In this document: positions 43,549 to 53,034 of the stretch, in pieces
Layout: the number at the start of each line of letters is the position of its first letter
How positions within the stretch are numbered: position 1 is the first letter of the stretch
Source: Chrysomallon squamiferum
Lineage: Eukaryota; Mollusca; Gastropoda; Neomphalida; Peltospiridae
Direction: 5' to 3'
Assembly: GCA_012295275.1 (NCBI GenBank)
Contig: CM022668.1
Location: 9,466,041 to 9,530,040 of the forward strand
Length of the DNA: 64,000 nucleotides
The notes under the pieces: model-generated
Databases searched by the model: none
Told to the model about the DNA's origin: nothing
The model's input: the letters and a program-made list of their open reading frames with translations, nothing else
Translations under genes and position numbers: made by a program

Positions 43549-44678
43549 AGCAATGAGTTTTGAAGTATTTATAAATCTGTCTACCTACCTGCTAATGTCA
43601 CCTTTTGCCAGGGTAAGAAAAATATCACTCGACCATCGCTTGTCGAAGGATCCAGTAGTCCCATGTGATCAGGACTGTATAAATCAATGAATGAATGAAT
43701 CAATGAATCAATCAATCAATTAATCAATTAATCAAAAACCAATAAATCAATAAATCAATCATTAAATCAATATATCAGTAAATCAATCACTCAGTAAATA
43801 AAAAAATAAAAAAATCAATAAACAAATCATTCAGTTAATTAAATAAATTAAATTAATAACAAAATGGTCATATTAAACACCTCGGGTATATGTGACACAC
43901 CTGTAACAAGTAAAACTATGTGACATACCTGTAATAGTCAGGCAAAACTATGTGACATACCTGTAATAGTCAGGTAAAACTATGTGATATAACTGTAATA
44001 GTCAGGTAAAACTATGTGACATAACTGTAACAGTCACGTGAAAGTATGTGACATACCTGTAATAGTCAGGTAAAACTATGTGACATAACTAATAGTCATG
44101 TGAAAGTATGTGACATACCTGTAATAGTCAGGCAAAACTATGTGACATACCTGTAATATCAGGTAAAACTATGTGACATAACTGTAATAGTCACGTGAAA
44201 GTATGTGACATACCTGTAATAGTCAGGTAAAACTATGTGACATAACTGTAATAGTCAGGTAAAACTATGTGACATACCTGTAATAGTCAGGCAAAACTAT
44301 GTGACATACCTGTAATATCAGGTAAAACTATGTGACATAACTGTAATAGTCATGTGAAAGTATGTGACATACCTGTAATAGTCTGGTAAAACTATGTGAC
44401 ATAACTGTAATAGTCAGGTAAAACTATGTGACATACCTGTAATAGTCAGGTAAAACTATGTGAACGCCAGAGCTCGGTTGACAGATTTTACGAATTGACT
44501 GGTTGGACATCTGTCGAATTTTGTCTGTGTACGGACCTGTTGCATTTACCACACACTTCGCCTTAATGTCAAACTCTCGACCTGGAGGTAAATAAAGATA
44601 TAAATAAATAAATAAATAAACAAAGAAACAAACAAAGAAATAAATAAATACACAAACAACAAAGAAAGAAATAGCCAG

Positions 44679-44715
<37 letters not shown>

Positions 44716-45224
44716 CATTATATATTATTAACACACGAACACTACATATCAGTAACATTAAAATACGATATGAAGATAACACAAAATGACAACATGTTTC
44801 AGTGAGCTACATTTTTCTTAATATTAATGCATCCAAAGAATGTGTGTAAATAAATAAAGAAAGAAATAAAAAAATAAACAGACAAATAAACGGTTGATTT
44901 GATATATGTTTTTCATAGACCTAACAATATTTAGTTTTGATATCAAAATATTATGGAAACAACAATCCAAAAAATGTGTTGATTTTAAAATAAAAACAAA
45001 GAAATCAAAAAAAGGAATATAAATAAATAAAGAAAGAAATAAAAAAATAAACAGACAAATAAACGGTTGATTTGATATATGTTTTTCATAGACCTAACAA
45101 TATTTAGTTTTGATATCAAAATATTAGGTGGAAACAACAATAATGAACTGAGATCTATAAAAAGATATCGAAATTGATTTTAGAAATAAAAACAAAGAAA
45201 TCAAAAAAAAAGGAATATCTCTAT

Positions 45225-45261
<37 letters not shown>

Positions 45262-46270
45262 ACTTAACACAAAAAAATAAGTAAATGAGTAAATAATAAA
45301 AAAGCTCACACGTAAGATTATCTCTGACATGGGCACCGCAGATAATTTCTTTTCCTTCAAAGTCTTTTTTCTTGATCAGTCTCAGCACCTCCACATGGTT
45401 TGTCAGTGACCCTCCCATTCGAATACCAGTGATAGCGATGGAGATGTTCATTCTGGCATCATCATGTTGCCCTGAAAAACATCAGACAAAGTATCTATGA
45501 TAAGAAGTAATTAGAAAGAACAGTTGACTATAAGACAAAGATGACAGCTGTATATAAAGCTAAGACAATCAAAGGTTGAAAAAATGATAATAACCTTAAT
45601 TAGAAAGAACAGTTGACTATAAGACAAAGATGACAGCCGTATATAAAGCTAAGACAACCAAAGGTTGAAAAAGTGATAATAACAACAGAAAATATCAAGT
45701 GAAGTAACAGTTACTGAAAGTAATTTAAAACAATAATGATATATATATATAAAAATCACAGTTATTTTTTTTATAGTTTAATAATTTGTATTTTTGCAGG
45801 ATAAATTTGTCAGGATAAAATTAACTGTCCATAATTCAGTCACCTTCACAAAATAGGAACTCACCAACAGAATACTCAAAACTCACTATCATAATACAAA
45901 AATTCACATTTGTAATATATGAAACTCATTTGAACACAAAACTCACTGTCAAAATACACAAAACTCACCATCACAATACACAAAACTCACTGTCACAATA
46001 CACAAAACTCACTGTCAAAATACACAAAACTCACCATCATAATAGACAAGAGCTCCAACCAGCCTGTCTTTCTTTAACATGGGAAATAACTCTAGTGCTT
46101 TCTCCTTAGACAAGTAATAACTGGACTTGAGTGTTTGGTTTCCTGCTACTACATCGTACATTTTGATTCCTGCCCAGAAATAGGGAACTTGCCACCATCT
46201 GTAAAAAACACAGTAAACTGCTCTGTCATTCAGTGGACTCTTACAATTTATAATTAAATTTACTAAATTA

Positions 46271-46301
<31 letters not shown>

Positions 46302-48238
46302 CTGTGAAACAGTAATCTGTTCTCTCATTCTATGAATAATTATAAATTCTTTTAATTAAAAGGAATAAAACATATGTCATCTGTGAAACAGATATTAAAC
46401 TGTTAGGTTGTGCAAGGAATAATTGCAATTTGAGATTAAATGTTTTTAACTGTAGAGAAATTAAATATATGTCATCTGATTATTCTCCAATTGGCCCTTT
46501 TTTGTGTGGTCTTATTGAAAGTTATAGAAAATTAATTTAGAACTAAAATAAAATTAATTAAATGTGTATTATTTATATATATATATATATAATCCATTTT
46601 ATTTGTGTGTGTATGTATTTGATAAAGTGAGGGATAGAATGAAAGAACAATTGAACTGAAGAGAAAAGTGAGAAACAGAATGAAAGAAAGAAAGATGGAG
46701 GAAAGAATAAATTCAAGTATTTCTGTATTAAAAATAAAGACCACAGCACCCTATTTCTTACTTCAATGACAGTAAGTGTGTGTATGTAAATATAAATCTA
46801 AAAGAAAGAGTGTGTAAATGACTGATTAACAGTGGGTGATGTTACATACTTGTACACAGGAAGCATGATGGGCAGAGGGTAGGCTAGATGTGGGGCAATA
46901 GCTATTAGATTGGCTCGCTCTGCTAAAGCTTCTTTAACCATCCGATACTGGAAAAAAAAACACATGTAATAATAATAATAATAATAATTTTTAAAAACAT
47001 TAAATAAGATAAACAATTAATTTAAAAAAAATTAAAAATTAAAAACTCAAAGGAGAATATTTTATACACTCATGTATGCAGAATAAAAGCAAAGCAAGAT
47101 TATATGCATGGATAATTAAATGATAAAAGATGAATATAATAAACACATAGTGGTATCTGTACCTGGGCTTTTTTCTTTTCTCTCTCTTTCTCTCTCTAGA
47201 TAAAATGTATTATATTTGTGCACACATGCATTAATACAAGTATGTATTAATAACCTTTCCATACCTAAAATGCATGTATGTCTTTATGTATACTTGTCTC
47301 TGTCATGGTTAAAGAGAGCTTTCTGTCGGTAGTAATGTATGTGTATGCCTGTCTGTATGTCCTTATGTAAGTTTACATACCTGTTTTCTATCAAGGTTAA
47401 AGAGAGCTGTATGTAGAGAGTAATGTGTATGTCTATCTGTCTGTCTGTCCTTATGTAAGTTTACATACATGTTCTCTATCAAGGTTAAAGAGAGCTGTCT
47501 GTAGATAGTAATGTGTATGTCTATCTGTCTGTCTGTCCTTATGTAAGTTTACATACCTGTTCTCTGTCAAGGTTAAAGAGAACTGTCTGTAGATAATAAT
47601 GTGTATGTCTCTCTGTCTGTCTGTCCTTAGTTAAGTTTACATACCTGTTCTCTGTCAAGGTTAAAGACGTCTTTCTGCAGATAGTAATGTGTATGTCTAT
47701 CTGTCTGTCTGTCCTTAGTTAAGTTTACATACCTGTTCTCTGTCAAGGTTAAAGAGAGCTGTCTGTAGATAATAATGTGTATGTCTCTCTGTCTGTCTGT
47801 CCTTAGTTAAGTTTACATACCTGTTCTCTGTCAAGGTTAAAGAGAGCTGTCTGTAGATAATAATGTGTATGTCTCTCTGTCTGTCTGTCCTTAGTTAAGT
47901 TTACATACCTGTTCTCTGTCAAGGTTAAAGACGTCTTTCTGCAGATAGTAATGTGTATGTCTATCTGTCTGTCTGTCCTTAGTTAAGTTTACATACCTGT
48001 TCTCTGTCAAGGTTAAAGACGGCTTTCTGCAGATAGTAATGTGTATGTCTATCTGTCTGTCTGTCCTTATGTAAGTTTACATACCTGTTCTCTGTCAAGG
48101 TTAAAGACGGCTTTCTGCAGATAGCGAACTCCACCGTGTATCAATTTTGTACTTCGACTGCTTGTACCAGCAGAAAAATCAAACTTCTCAACCAGTGCTG
48201 TCTTTAGACCTTGAAAAAATACAAAATTTAAATACTAA

Positions 48239-48281
<43 letters not shown>

Positions 48282-49103
48282 TGCAAGAGTAAAAACAGGC
48301 TTCAGAAGTATATTAATTGATAAATACAATTTTGTTCTTTGATTTTTCAGTGTATTTGGTACTTTAAGCATACATTGAACCTTGGCCCAGAAAAATCAGA
48401 AAAATTCTGAAATCAGTATCAACTTCAGACCCATGTTTTCCATTAACTGATCTGGTGCTTGTACTGCTTTAAATCAGCATCCGATTTAATATTATAATGA
48501 ATATTTACCATAATTATTCTTTTTTTTATAAAATAAAAATTTATTGATATTAAGAAATAAACTGTTAAAAAAGAAAGAAAAAAAAACAAGATTACTCTCC
48601 CAAACTAGAAATAGCTTTGTGCTTAGAAAATCTGCCTGATTATAAAGGTCTTCTGAATACAAATAAAATTTTCCCATTCCAAACAGTGACAAATGAATAG
48701 CTTATCAAAATATTCAGTATGTACTCCCAAGTCAATGGGAGGGTTCATATAAAACTTTAAAAAGGTATCCTCAAGCCATATTGATAAAAGCAGACTATGG
48801 AGCTGTGATATAAAGTTTCCTTTTTACACAAAATATGTCTGACATCAAGTAACTGTTAATTAATAAATCTTTTAAAAATATAGTTTTTAAATTTACTTAC
48901 CCCGGCTGATTGCATCTAGAGCAACACCTGTTCCAGTCGCACCTCCACCAATAACAAGAACATCAAACTCCTCAGTTTCAAGCTGTTTGTGTATCTGTTG
49001 TCTCGTAGGCAGAGGCCCCTGGGGCAGGGGATTTGGTGTTGACGGTGCTGCCATCACCTGACCCACTGGAGTCTGAGAGAGAGAGAGAAAAATAATGAAT
49101 GTC

Positions 49104-49134
<31 letters not shown>

Positions 49135-49500
49135 AGAAAACAAGATTGATTTGTACAGAAAAATTTAAAAAAAATGAAAATTAATATATAAAAAATGATG
49201 ATGATGAAAAAAAAAATAAGAACAGTAATATTAATAATAATATTAATGATAATAATAATAATAAGCAGAAGATGAGAAGCTGAAGATGGGTAAAAAGAAC
49301 ATTGATGTGCAAAAATTTAGTCATAAAATAGAACTCTTTTGTGACAAATTATAACAACAACAACAACAAATAAATATGTATGTATTTACCATTTTGACAT
49401 CAATCAGTTTGGGGTAGACGAACGTGGCAACATAGACTCCACCTCCTATTGCCAGGCCAGTGTAGACAAGACGTTTAATAGTTTGAACACGGACACGCAT
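34142..49500 (-). CDS. GPD2: Mitochondrial FAD-dependent glycerol-3-phosphate dehydrogenase, complete, 16 coding exons
   Basis: Oxidises sn-glycerol-3-phosphate to dihydroxyacetone phosphate on the outer face of the inner mitochondrial membrane and passes electrons to ubiquinone (family knowledge). Coding exons, 5' to 3' on the minus strand: 49500-49390, 49072-48901, 48209-48085, 46947-46850, 46198-46035, 45471-45310, 44581-44437, 43674-43589, 43264-43157, 41305-41171, 40155-39974, 39184-39053, 38156-37998, 36905-36717, 35644-35546, 34255-34142. They sum to 2181 nt, giving 726 residues plus TGA; vertebrate GPD2 is about 727. All junctions are GT-AG and keep phase. Visible parts: an N-terminal hydrophobic segment (about 12-30); the FAD dinucleotide motif GGGATG at 79-84; the family signature [17 protein letters not shown] at 109-125; NATGP at 290-294; [15 protein letters not shown] at 392-406; the second signature GGKWTTYR at 436-443; then the C-terminal DAO-type domain. 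Two EF-hand loops follow, starting at D639 and D675; the second has Ala at 680 where Gly is usual. The donor of exon 6 was set by frame: the alternative gives a stop. Several introns carry arrays that copy the splice junction. Confidence 0.97.
34262..34690. repeat. 38-bp minisatellite beside the GPD2 exon 16 acceptor
   Basis: About eleven near-identical 38-bp units (start GTAAACGTTTTAATTAG, end CAACACAC) begin within about 10 nt of the acceptor of the last GPD2 exon. Confidence 0.95.
34690..35350. repeat. Diverged longer repeats that include the exon 16 junction
   Basis: Units of roughly 60-100 bp combine the 38-bp motif with a copy of the exon 16 edge and acceptor (plus-strand phrase AGCAYYAATTAAMTGT). 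At about 34719-34727 the copy keeps an intact minus-strand TTTTTACAGTTAAT; in other copies the AG is lost. Confidence 0.75.
35645..36075. repeat. Tandem array beside the GPD2 exon 15 acceptor
   Basis: Units of about 70-150 bp repeat the phrase TTTTCTAAACATAAC (minus strand GTTATGTTTAGAAAA), which is the real exon 15 acceptor, near 35740 and 35892, with decayed versions near 35997 and 36065. Confidence 0.8.
36910..37500. repeat. 64-bp minisatellite before GPD2 exon 14
   Basis: About eight or nine copies of a 64-bp unit (TGATATAAATAATTATGAAA, then TTTCTCTGATTAAAA, then TTTTGTTCTTTTTATTTC). The array starts within about 20 nt of the exon 14 acceptor. Open frames across it are repeat artefacts. 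Confidence 0.95.
38629..39050. repeat. 54-58-bp minisatellite after GPD2 exon 12 with decoy donors
   Basis: Seven copies of a unit containing AAGCTTAAACTCACCTCAAC. On the minus strand each reads TTGAGGTGAGTTTAAG, mimicking the real donor CCGAGGTGAGTAGG that the array abuts. Confidence 0.95.
39190..39960. repeat. Long interrupted (AAT)n/(ATG)n tract in GPD2 intron 11
   Basis: Almost the whole intron is AAT with GAT, CAT and ACT variants. It encloses a small non-repetitive island at 39724-39776 that resembles the 5' end of exon 12. Confidence 0.9.
39724..39776 (-). pseudogene. Partial duplicate of GPD2 exon 12 and its acceptor
   Basis: The minus strand reads TTGCTAAACATC, then TAACATG, then TTTGGTGACAAAGCAAT. 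Genuine exon 12 begins GTAGCTAAACACC, then CTAACACG, then TATGGTGACAAGGCAAT. The copy keeps an AG just before it and differs by substitutions and a small deletion, so it is a decayed exon fragment inside the upstream intron. Confidence 0.75.
40160..40440. repeat. Roughly 24-28-bp minisatellite before GPD2 exon 11
   Basis: About ten copies of AAGTTTTAACACATTATTTT with ATAG or ACAG endings, starting within 10 nt of the exon 11 acceptor. Confidence 0.9.
40775..41155. repeat. 60-bp minisatellite after GPD2 exon 10
   Basis: Six copies of exactly 60 bp. Because 60 is a multiple of three, two plus-strand frames stay open and repeat a 20-residue word; they are antisense to GPD2. Each unit's TATACCAGCCAT resembles the exon 10 donor region GTACCAGCTAT, giving a minus-strand CTGGTATAAA decoy. 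Confidence 0.95.
41312..42900. repeat. 1.6-kb, 38-bp minisatellite before GPD2 exon 10
   Basis: Roughly 40 units built on TACAGTCATACACCAGTAAT followed by ATAGTGATATATCTGTTA. The left half is well kept and the right end decays into short GTAATATATCT units. It begins about 7-10 nt from the exon 10 acceptor. Confidence 0.95.
43500..43560. repeat. (AAAT)n microsatellite in GPD2 intron 8
   Basis: About eight AAAT units near 43517-43550. A GTAG/GATA-rich tract (43305-43410) lies in the same intron. Confidence 0.85.
43895..44462. repeat. 32-bp minisatellite copying the GPD2 exon 7 donor junction
   Basis: About 18 units, the last being the true exon 7 end. Each unit holds the final 26 nt of exon 7 plus the donor. 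On the minus strand, intact copies read GACTATTACAGGTATGT like the real site; about half carry CAGTTATGT instead, which removes the donor GT. Confidence 0.97.
44848..45217. repeat. 173-bp direct duplication in GPD2 intron 6
   Basis: Two near-identical copies starting at 44848 and 45021. Both contain CGGTTGATTTGATATATG and GACCTAACAATATTTAG. Confidence 0.9.
45509..45685. repeat. 88-bp direct duplication before GPD2 exon 6
   Basis: Two near-identical copies beginning TTAGAAAGAACAGTTGACTA at 45510 and 45599, about 40 nt from the exon 6 acceptor. Confidence 0.9.
45856..46050. repeat. 22-bp minisatellite copying the GPD2 exon 5 donor
   Basis: Unit AAAACTCACTGTCACAATAC plus AC. On the minus strand some copies read ATTGTGATGGTGAGTTTTG against the true exon end ATTATGATGGTGAGTTTTG. 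At least six copies; those on the left are decayed. Confidence 0.9.
47286..48124. repeat. 88-bp minisatellite copying the GPD2 exon 3 end and donor
   Basis: About ten units of 88 bp ending in exon 3 itself. Each unit contains the last 30-36 nt of exon 3 (minus strand CTGCAGAAAG, then TTTAACCTTGACAGAGAACAG), the donor GTATGTAAAC and a (GACA)n-rich spacer. Confidence 0.97.
48239..48278. repeat. (GT)n microsatellite in GPD2 intron 2
   Basis: About 20 GT units close to the exon 3 acceptor side. Confidence 0.95.
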
Positions 49501-49535
49501 GTTTGATTTGTATCACAGTTTGCAGCTGACCATGT
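49501..49535 (-). other. GPD2: Probable 5' UTR part of GPD2 exon with upstream acceptor
   Basis: Reading the minus strand, GCATGTTTCAG ends at 49536 and looks like a 3' splice site 35 nt before the GPD2 start codon, so at least one further non-coding 5' exon probably lies above 49.6 kb. A short upstream ORF begins at 49533 with ATG and stops after six codons. I could not place the first exon or the promoter. Confidence 0.5.
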
Positions 49536-49599
49536 CTGAAACATGCACAAACATTTCAAGTATAACTACAAGTAAATGTGTGTTTCTCTGTGTCCATTT

Positions 49600-49651
<52 letters not shown>

Positions 49652-51436
49652 GGCTTGACATTTTAATTGATTTATAGCTTGGAAAGGGTTGTCTTGCTTT
49701 TATTCAGAAATGTTAGGGAACCAAACGAAACATTTTCTTCTATTGATAGGCAGTTTTAAGTTTTATTAAATTTTCATGGAAACCATTATGTTTCTGCAGT
49801 TTGTAGCGACATTATGGCTAATAACTAATGAAAACTATGTTTATTTGAAGCACTTGTACCCAATACAACTGGACAGCTCTTCCATACAGTATTGTGTGGT
49901 TATCCAAATATGGCTGTGCCAGTGTTGCTACCTTAAGGAATGAAGAACTATTTTGCTGAAGATGTAATGCAAAAAAAAATAATAATAATAAAAAAAAAAA
50001 AAATCTGATATATTTTTATTATTTTTATTTAAAGTGATCAAAGAATCAACGAGATTTATGGGAAGAACATGGAGGCAAATCATCAGGTAGTGTAGCTACA
50101 GGGTGTTATTGGCATCGGTATGACTTGCAACCAGTGCCATGAAGCTGTCAACGAAATGGCATTGCACAGTATCATTCCTGGACACAATGTAATATCTCTT
50201 ACTCAGTTACTGTCCGATGAGTTTACGTTTTATAACACATATGTTACTAAAGAATGAAATAAAAATGAATTTGAATTTTTAGTTTAATAATCTCCTATTT
50301 AATTATTACTATATGTACGATCGCTTGCGTACCAGACTACTCAGAGCTACAGCTTGTGACATTTTGACCCGGTGAACAGAGATGACCGAACATTTTGCCA
50401 GGTCGCCAAGAATTTTATTTTATTTCATTCCTGTGACGATAACAAATAAATAAATATGAAATAATTTATTAACAAATAAATTTTATGTAAGCGCAAAGCA
50501 AAATGTAAAACAGTAGAACCATCAGGAGTCACAGAATCTGAGAATGGGTTAGTAAAAACAAAATTATAAAATAATAATTATAATATACTATTATTCTTTG
50601 AATGAAGTAATAATGCAGTTTTATAAGCAATATTTTTCCTTCTTCTTTTCGCGAATATATATGATCATGCACTTTCTTGTGGAATTAGAAAAACATCGTA
50701 TAATTGCAGTAACTAACCATAAACAAACTATACAACCACCATGTCCTTGTCCAACCTCAACTGATGTCCCTCCCCGGTACCGCCAAGGCCTTGACCTAAA
50801 ACAACCTGGGCCCAGTCAAAATTGTGTAGAAATATTAAGTTACTATCCAAACATAAATTATTATTAACCATCAAATTTTAATTTTAGCTGCATGTCGACC
50901 TAAATTATTTTCCTTCTTCTGTGTTTCGTATTTAAGAAATTATTAAACAGTGCTTACCTTTTTATAAAAAAGTATTAGTTTAACACTAGATCTTTAATTC
51001 AATCTTAAGTTGTTTATCATTGTTAATTTGAATAATGACATAAATTCTGCAGTATAAATCCTTCTGAAAATTGAACAGTTTTTCTTTCGAACAAATGTTG
51101 AACGAAAGAAAGAAAAATATAAAAATATAAATGTGCAATAAAAGGTTGCTATTTTAACAATAGTATTGGGGAGATAACTCTGAACATTTATCTCAATATT
51201 GTACGATTGAAAAAAAAAAAAAAATTTGAGAAAACGTAAAAAAAAAGAAAAAAAGAGGTAAATATGACCATGTTTTATTTCGGTTGAAAAGTTTGTGCAT
51301 TTGATTAGGTAATAAATTGATAAATGTTCATAGTTTATGTGACGAAACTCAGGCTTACCCAATACAAAATATGTTTAGTTGATCATGAAAGATGATTAAT
51401 TGATTGGTGATTTTAAATCAGATTTTGAGATTGTCA

Positions 51437-51493
<57 letters not shown>

Positions 51494-52079
51494 TAGTTTT
51501 GAATCAGTTTTATAATTAGTTATATTTTTATTTAAACAAATTGACAATGTATTTCCATTATTCTAAAAGAGTGGAAACCGTGAATTGATTTTTGATTACA
51601 CTTAATATAAATATTCAAACATTTTTTATTTCTTAGAATACCAGGAAAACATTCATAAATTAGACATGTTAATTCGTTTGAACAATGAAAATTTTAATTA
51701 TTTTGTAAATTTGAAAACATTTTTTTCTGATTAAAAAAAAAAAAAAAAAAAGGAAAACAAAAAGAAGAAGAAACAAACAAACACCCAGCAACACCTGTTC
51801 TGAATTCTGAAATTTGATGAATAGAACAAAATTTTTGTAAAACATACAAACACATATGTATAATACCCACTCCCACATCCCCACACAGACAACAAATATA
51901 TACATTCATTTAAAGCAATTGAAAAACATAAAATAATAACAAAAAAATAATAATGCCCTTTAAATTAATTAATAAAATAACTTATTTTCAGATGTGAAAT
52001 TTCAGGAAAAGAAAAAATGCATCCAAAACAAAAGTAGAATTTCTAATATTCTGCAACAACTAATAGAAGTAAAATCAGA
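49536..52079. other. Intergenic region between GPD2 and the ANK-SOCS gene
   Basis: Should hold the GPD2 promoter and non-coding first exon and the upstream parts of the ANK-SOCS gene, but I cannot place them. It includes (GT)n at 49600-49648, a CpG-bearing patch near 50320-50420, a C-rich patch near 50745-50820, (AAT)n at 51440-51492 and poly(A) runs. Confidence 0.45.
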
Positions 52080-52967
52080 ATGTCTAAAGAGAGGATGAAG
52101 AAACTAATTCAGTTCTGCAAATTAAGACATACATGTAAATATCTTTCAAAAAATCAGCAAGAAAAAGTGATAGACATTCTGGAAAAAGAAAACTTTGACA
52201 GTAATCTTCCAAACAGGGGAGATAAATTGAAAACAGCACTCTGTGAAGCTTGTCGATCAGGAAATAAAGAAATTGTTGAAATTCTACTTCGATTTGGGGC
52301 AGATCCTAATGTTACAGACAAAAACAAATGTTCCCCGCTCTATATTGCTTCATCTTTAGGACATAAAGATATTGTCACAAAACTTCTGGAAACAAATGCA
52401 GATGTAAATGCCAAAAATGCTCAAGGTTATGCTCCTTTGTTATCAGCAATTGAAAACAACCATTTTGATGTCGCTGATGTTCTAATTCAAAATGGCGCAA
52501 ATGTGAACATCAAACGTCCCAACACCTTTGGCATCGAGATGACATTAATGACTTTTGTCTTGTTTGCCAAAAATAACATTTCTATGGCTGAGAAGCTGTT
52601 AGAAGCTGGAGTGAATCCACACACTTTTGAAAAACCATTAAATTTTATTCTTTTAGAGTATGGAGACGAGTGTAGAAACTTTATCAAAAAGCTTGTTTAT
52701 GCTGGATACACATTTTACTGTGATGCGTGGATCAGACTTGTGAAAAGCAAGCTGGAATCGGGAAATCAAGATCAGGTCTCAGAAAGTGAACAGGAAATGC
52801 TTGACTTTCTAAGTCATGAACACAGCAATGCCAGCAGTTTACAAAAATGTTGTAGAACAGTTATCAGAACCTGTCTGTCAGATTCTTTTCCTAAAGAACA
52901 CATTTCTGCAAAAATTTCAAAGTTACCGTTACCCAACAATATCAAAAAAGATTTGGCTTTGAAATAA
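52080..52967 (+). CDS. Ankyrin-repeat and SOCS-box protein (ASB-like), single coding exon, 295 residues
   Basis: An uninterrupted reading frame opens at an ATG in a reasonable Kozak context (A at -3), with an in-frame TAA 36 nt upstream. Ankyrin repeats are visible at about 48-80 (LCEACRSGNKEIVEILLRFG), 81-113 (PLYIASSLGHKDIVTKLLE) and 114-146 (PLLSAIENNHFDVADVLIQN); a degenerate repeat spans about 152-184. The C-terminus (about 253-293) matches a SOCS box: LQKCCRTVIRTCL for the elongin-B/C contact, then ISKLPLPNNIKKDL with the LPLP of the cullin-5 box. By family knowledge it should be the substrate receptor of a CUL5 ubiquitin ligase; the substrate is unknown. An acceptor-like TTATTTTCAG ends at 51991, so a 5' UTR intron is possible. 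It lies between two intron-rich genes on the opposite strand, and the lack of coding introns could mean retrotransposition. I cannot assign a vertebrate ASB number. Confidence 0.9.
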   Translation: MSKERMKKLIQFCKLRHTCKYLSKNQQEKVIDILEKENFDSNLPNRGDKLKTALCEACRSGNKEIVEILLRFGADPNVTDKNKCSPLYIASSLGHKDIVTKLLETNADVNAKNAQGYAPLLSAIENNHFDVADVLIQNGANVNIKRPNTFGIEMTLMTFVLFAKNNISMAEKLLEAGVNPHTFEKPLNFILLEYGDECRNFIKKLVYAGYTFYCDAWIRLVKSKLESGNQDQVSESEQEMLDFLSHEHSNASSLQKCCRTVIRTCLSDSFPKEHISAKISKLPLPNNIKKDLALK

Positions 52968-53028
52968 GTTTATGTTTATGTGAAGTCAAATGTGAACACA
53001 TTTTATATATATGTATATATGTTCATGA

Positions 53029-53034
53029 ATTAAA
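53029..53034 (+). terminator. Candidate poly(A) signal of the ANK-SOCS gene
   Basis: ATTAAA lies 62 nt after the stop codon in a short AT-rich 3' UTR, followed by a GT-rich stretch (GTCTGTATATTG). In such AT-rich DNA the hexamer alone is weak evidence. Confidence 0.45.

Noticed and set aside
45301-45312. Alternative exon 6 donor GTGTGA in GPD2
   Set aside because: It would leave exon 7 in a frame that meets a stop within four codons; the GTGAGC donor two bases on keeps frame.
50745-50830. C-rich patch before the ANK-SOCS gene as a possible coding exon
   Set aside because: No splice-flanked frame or family match; could be a promoter or an old insertion.
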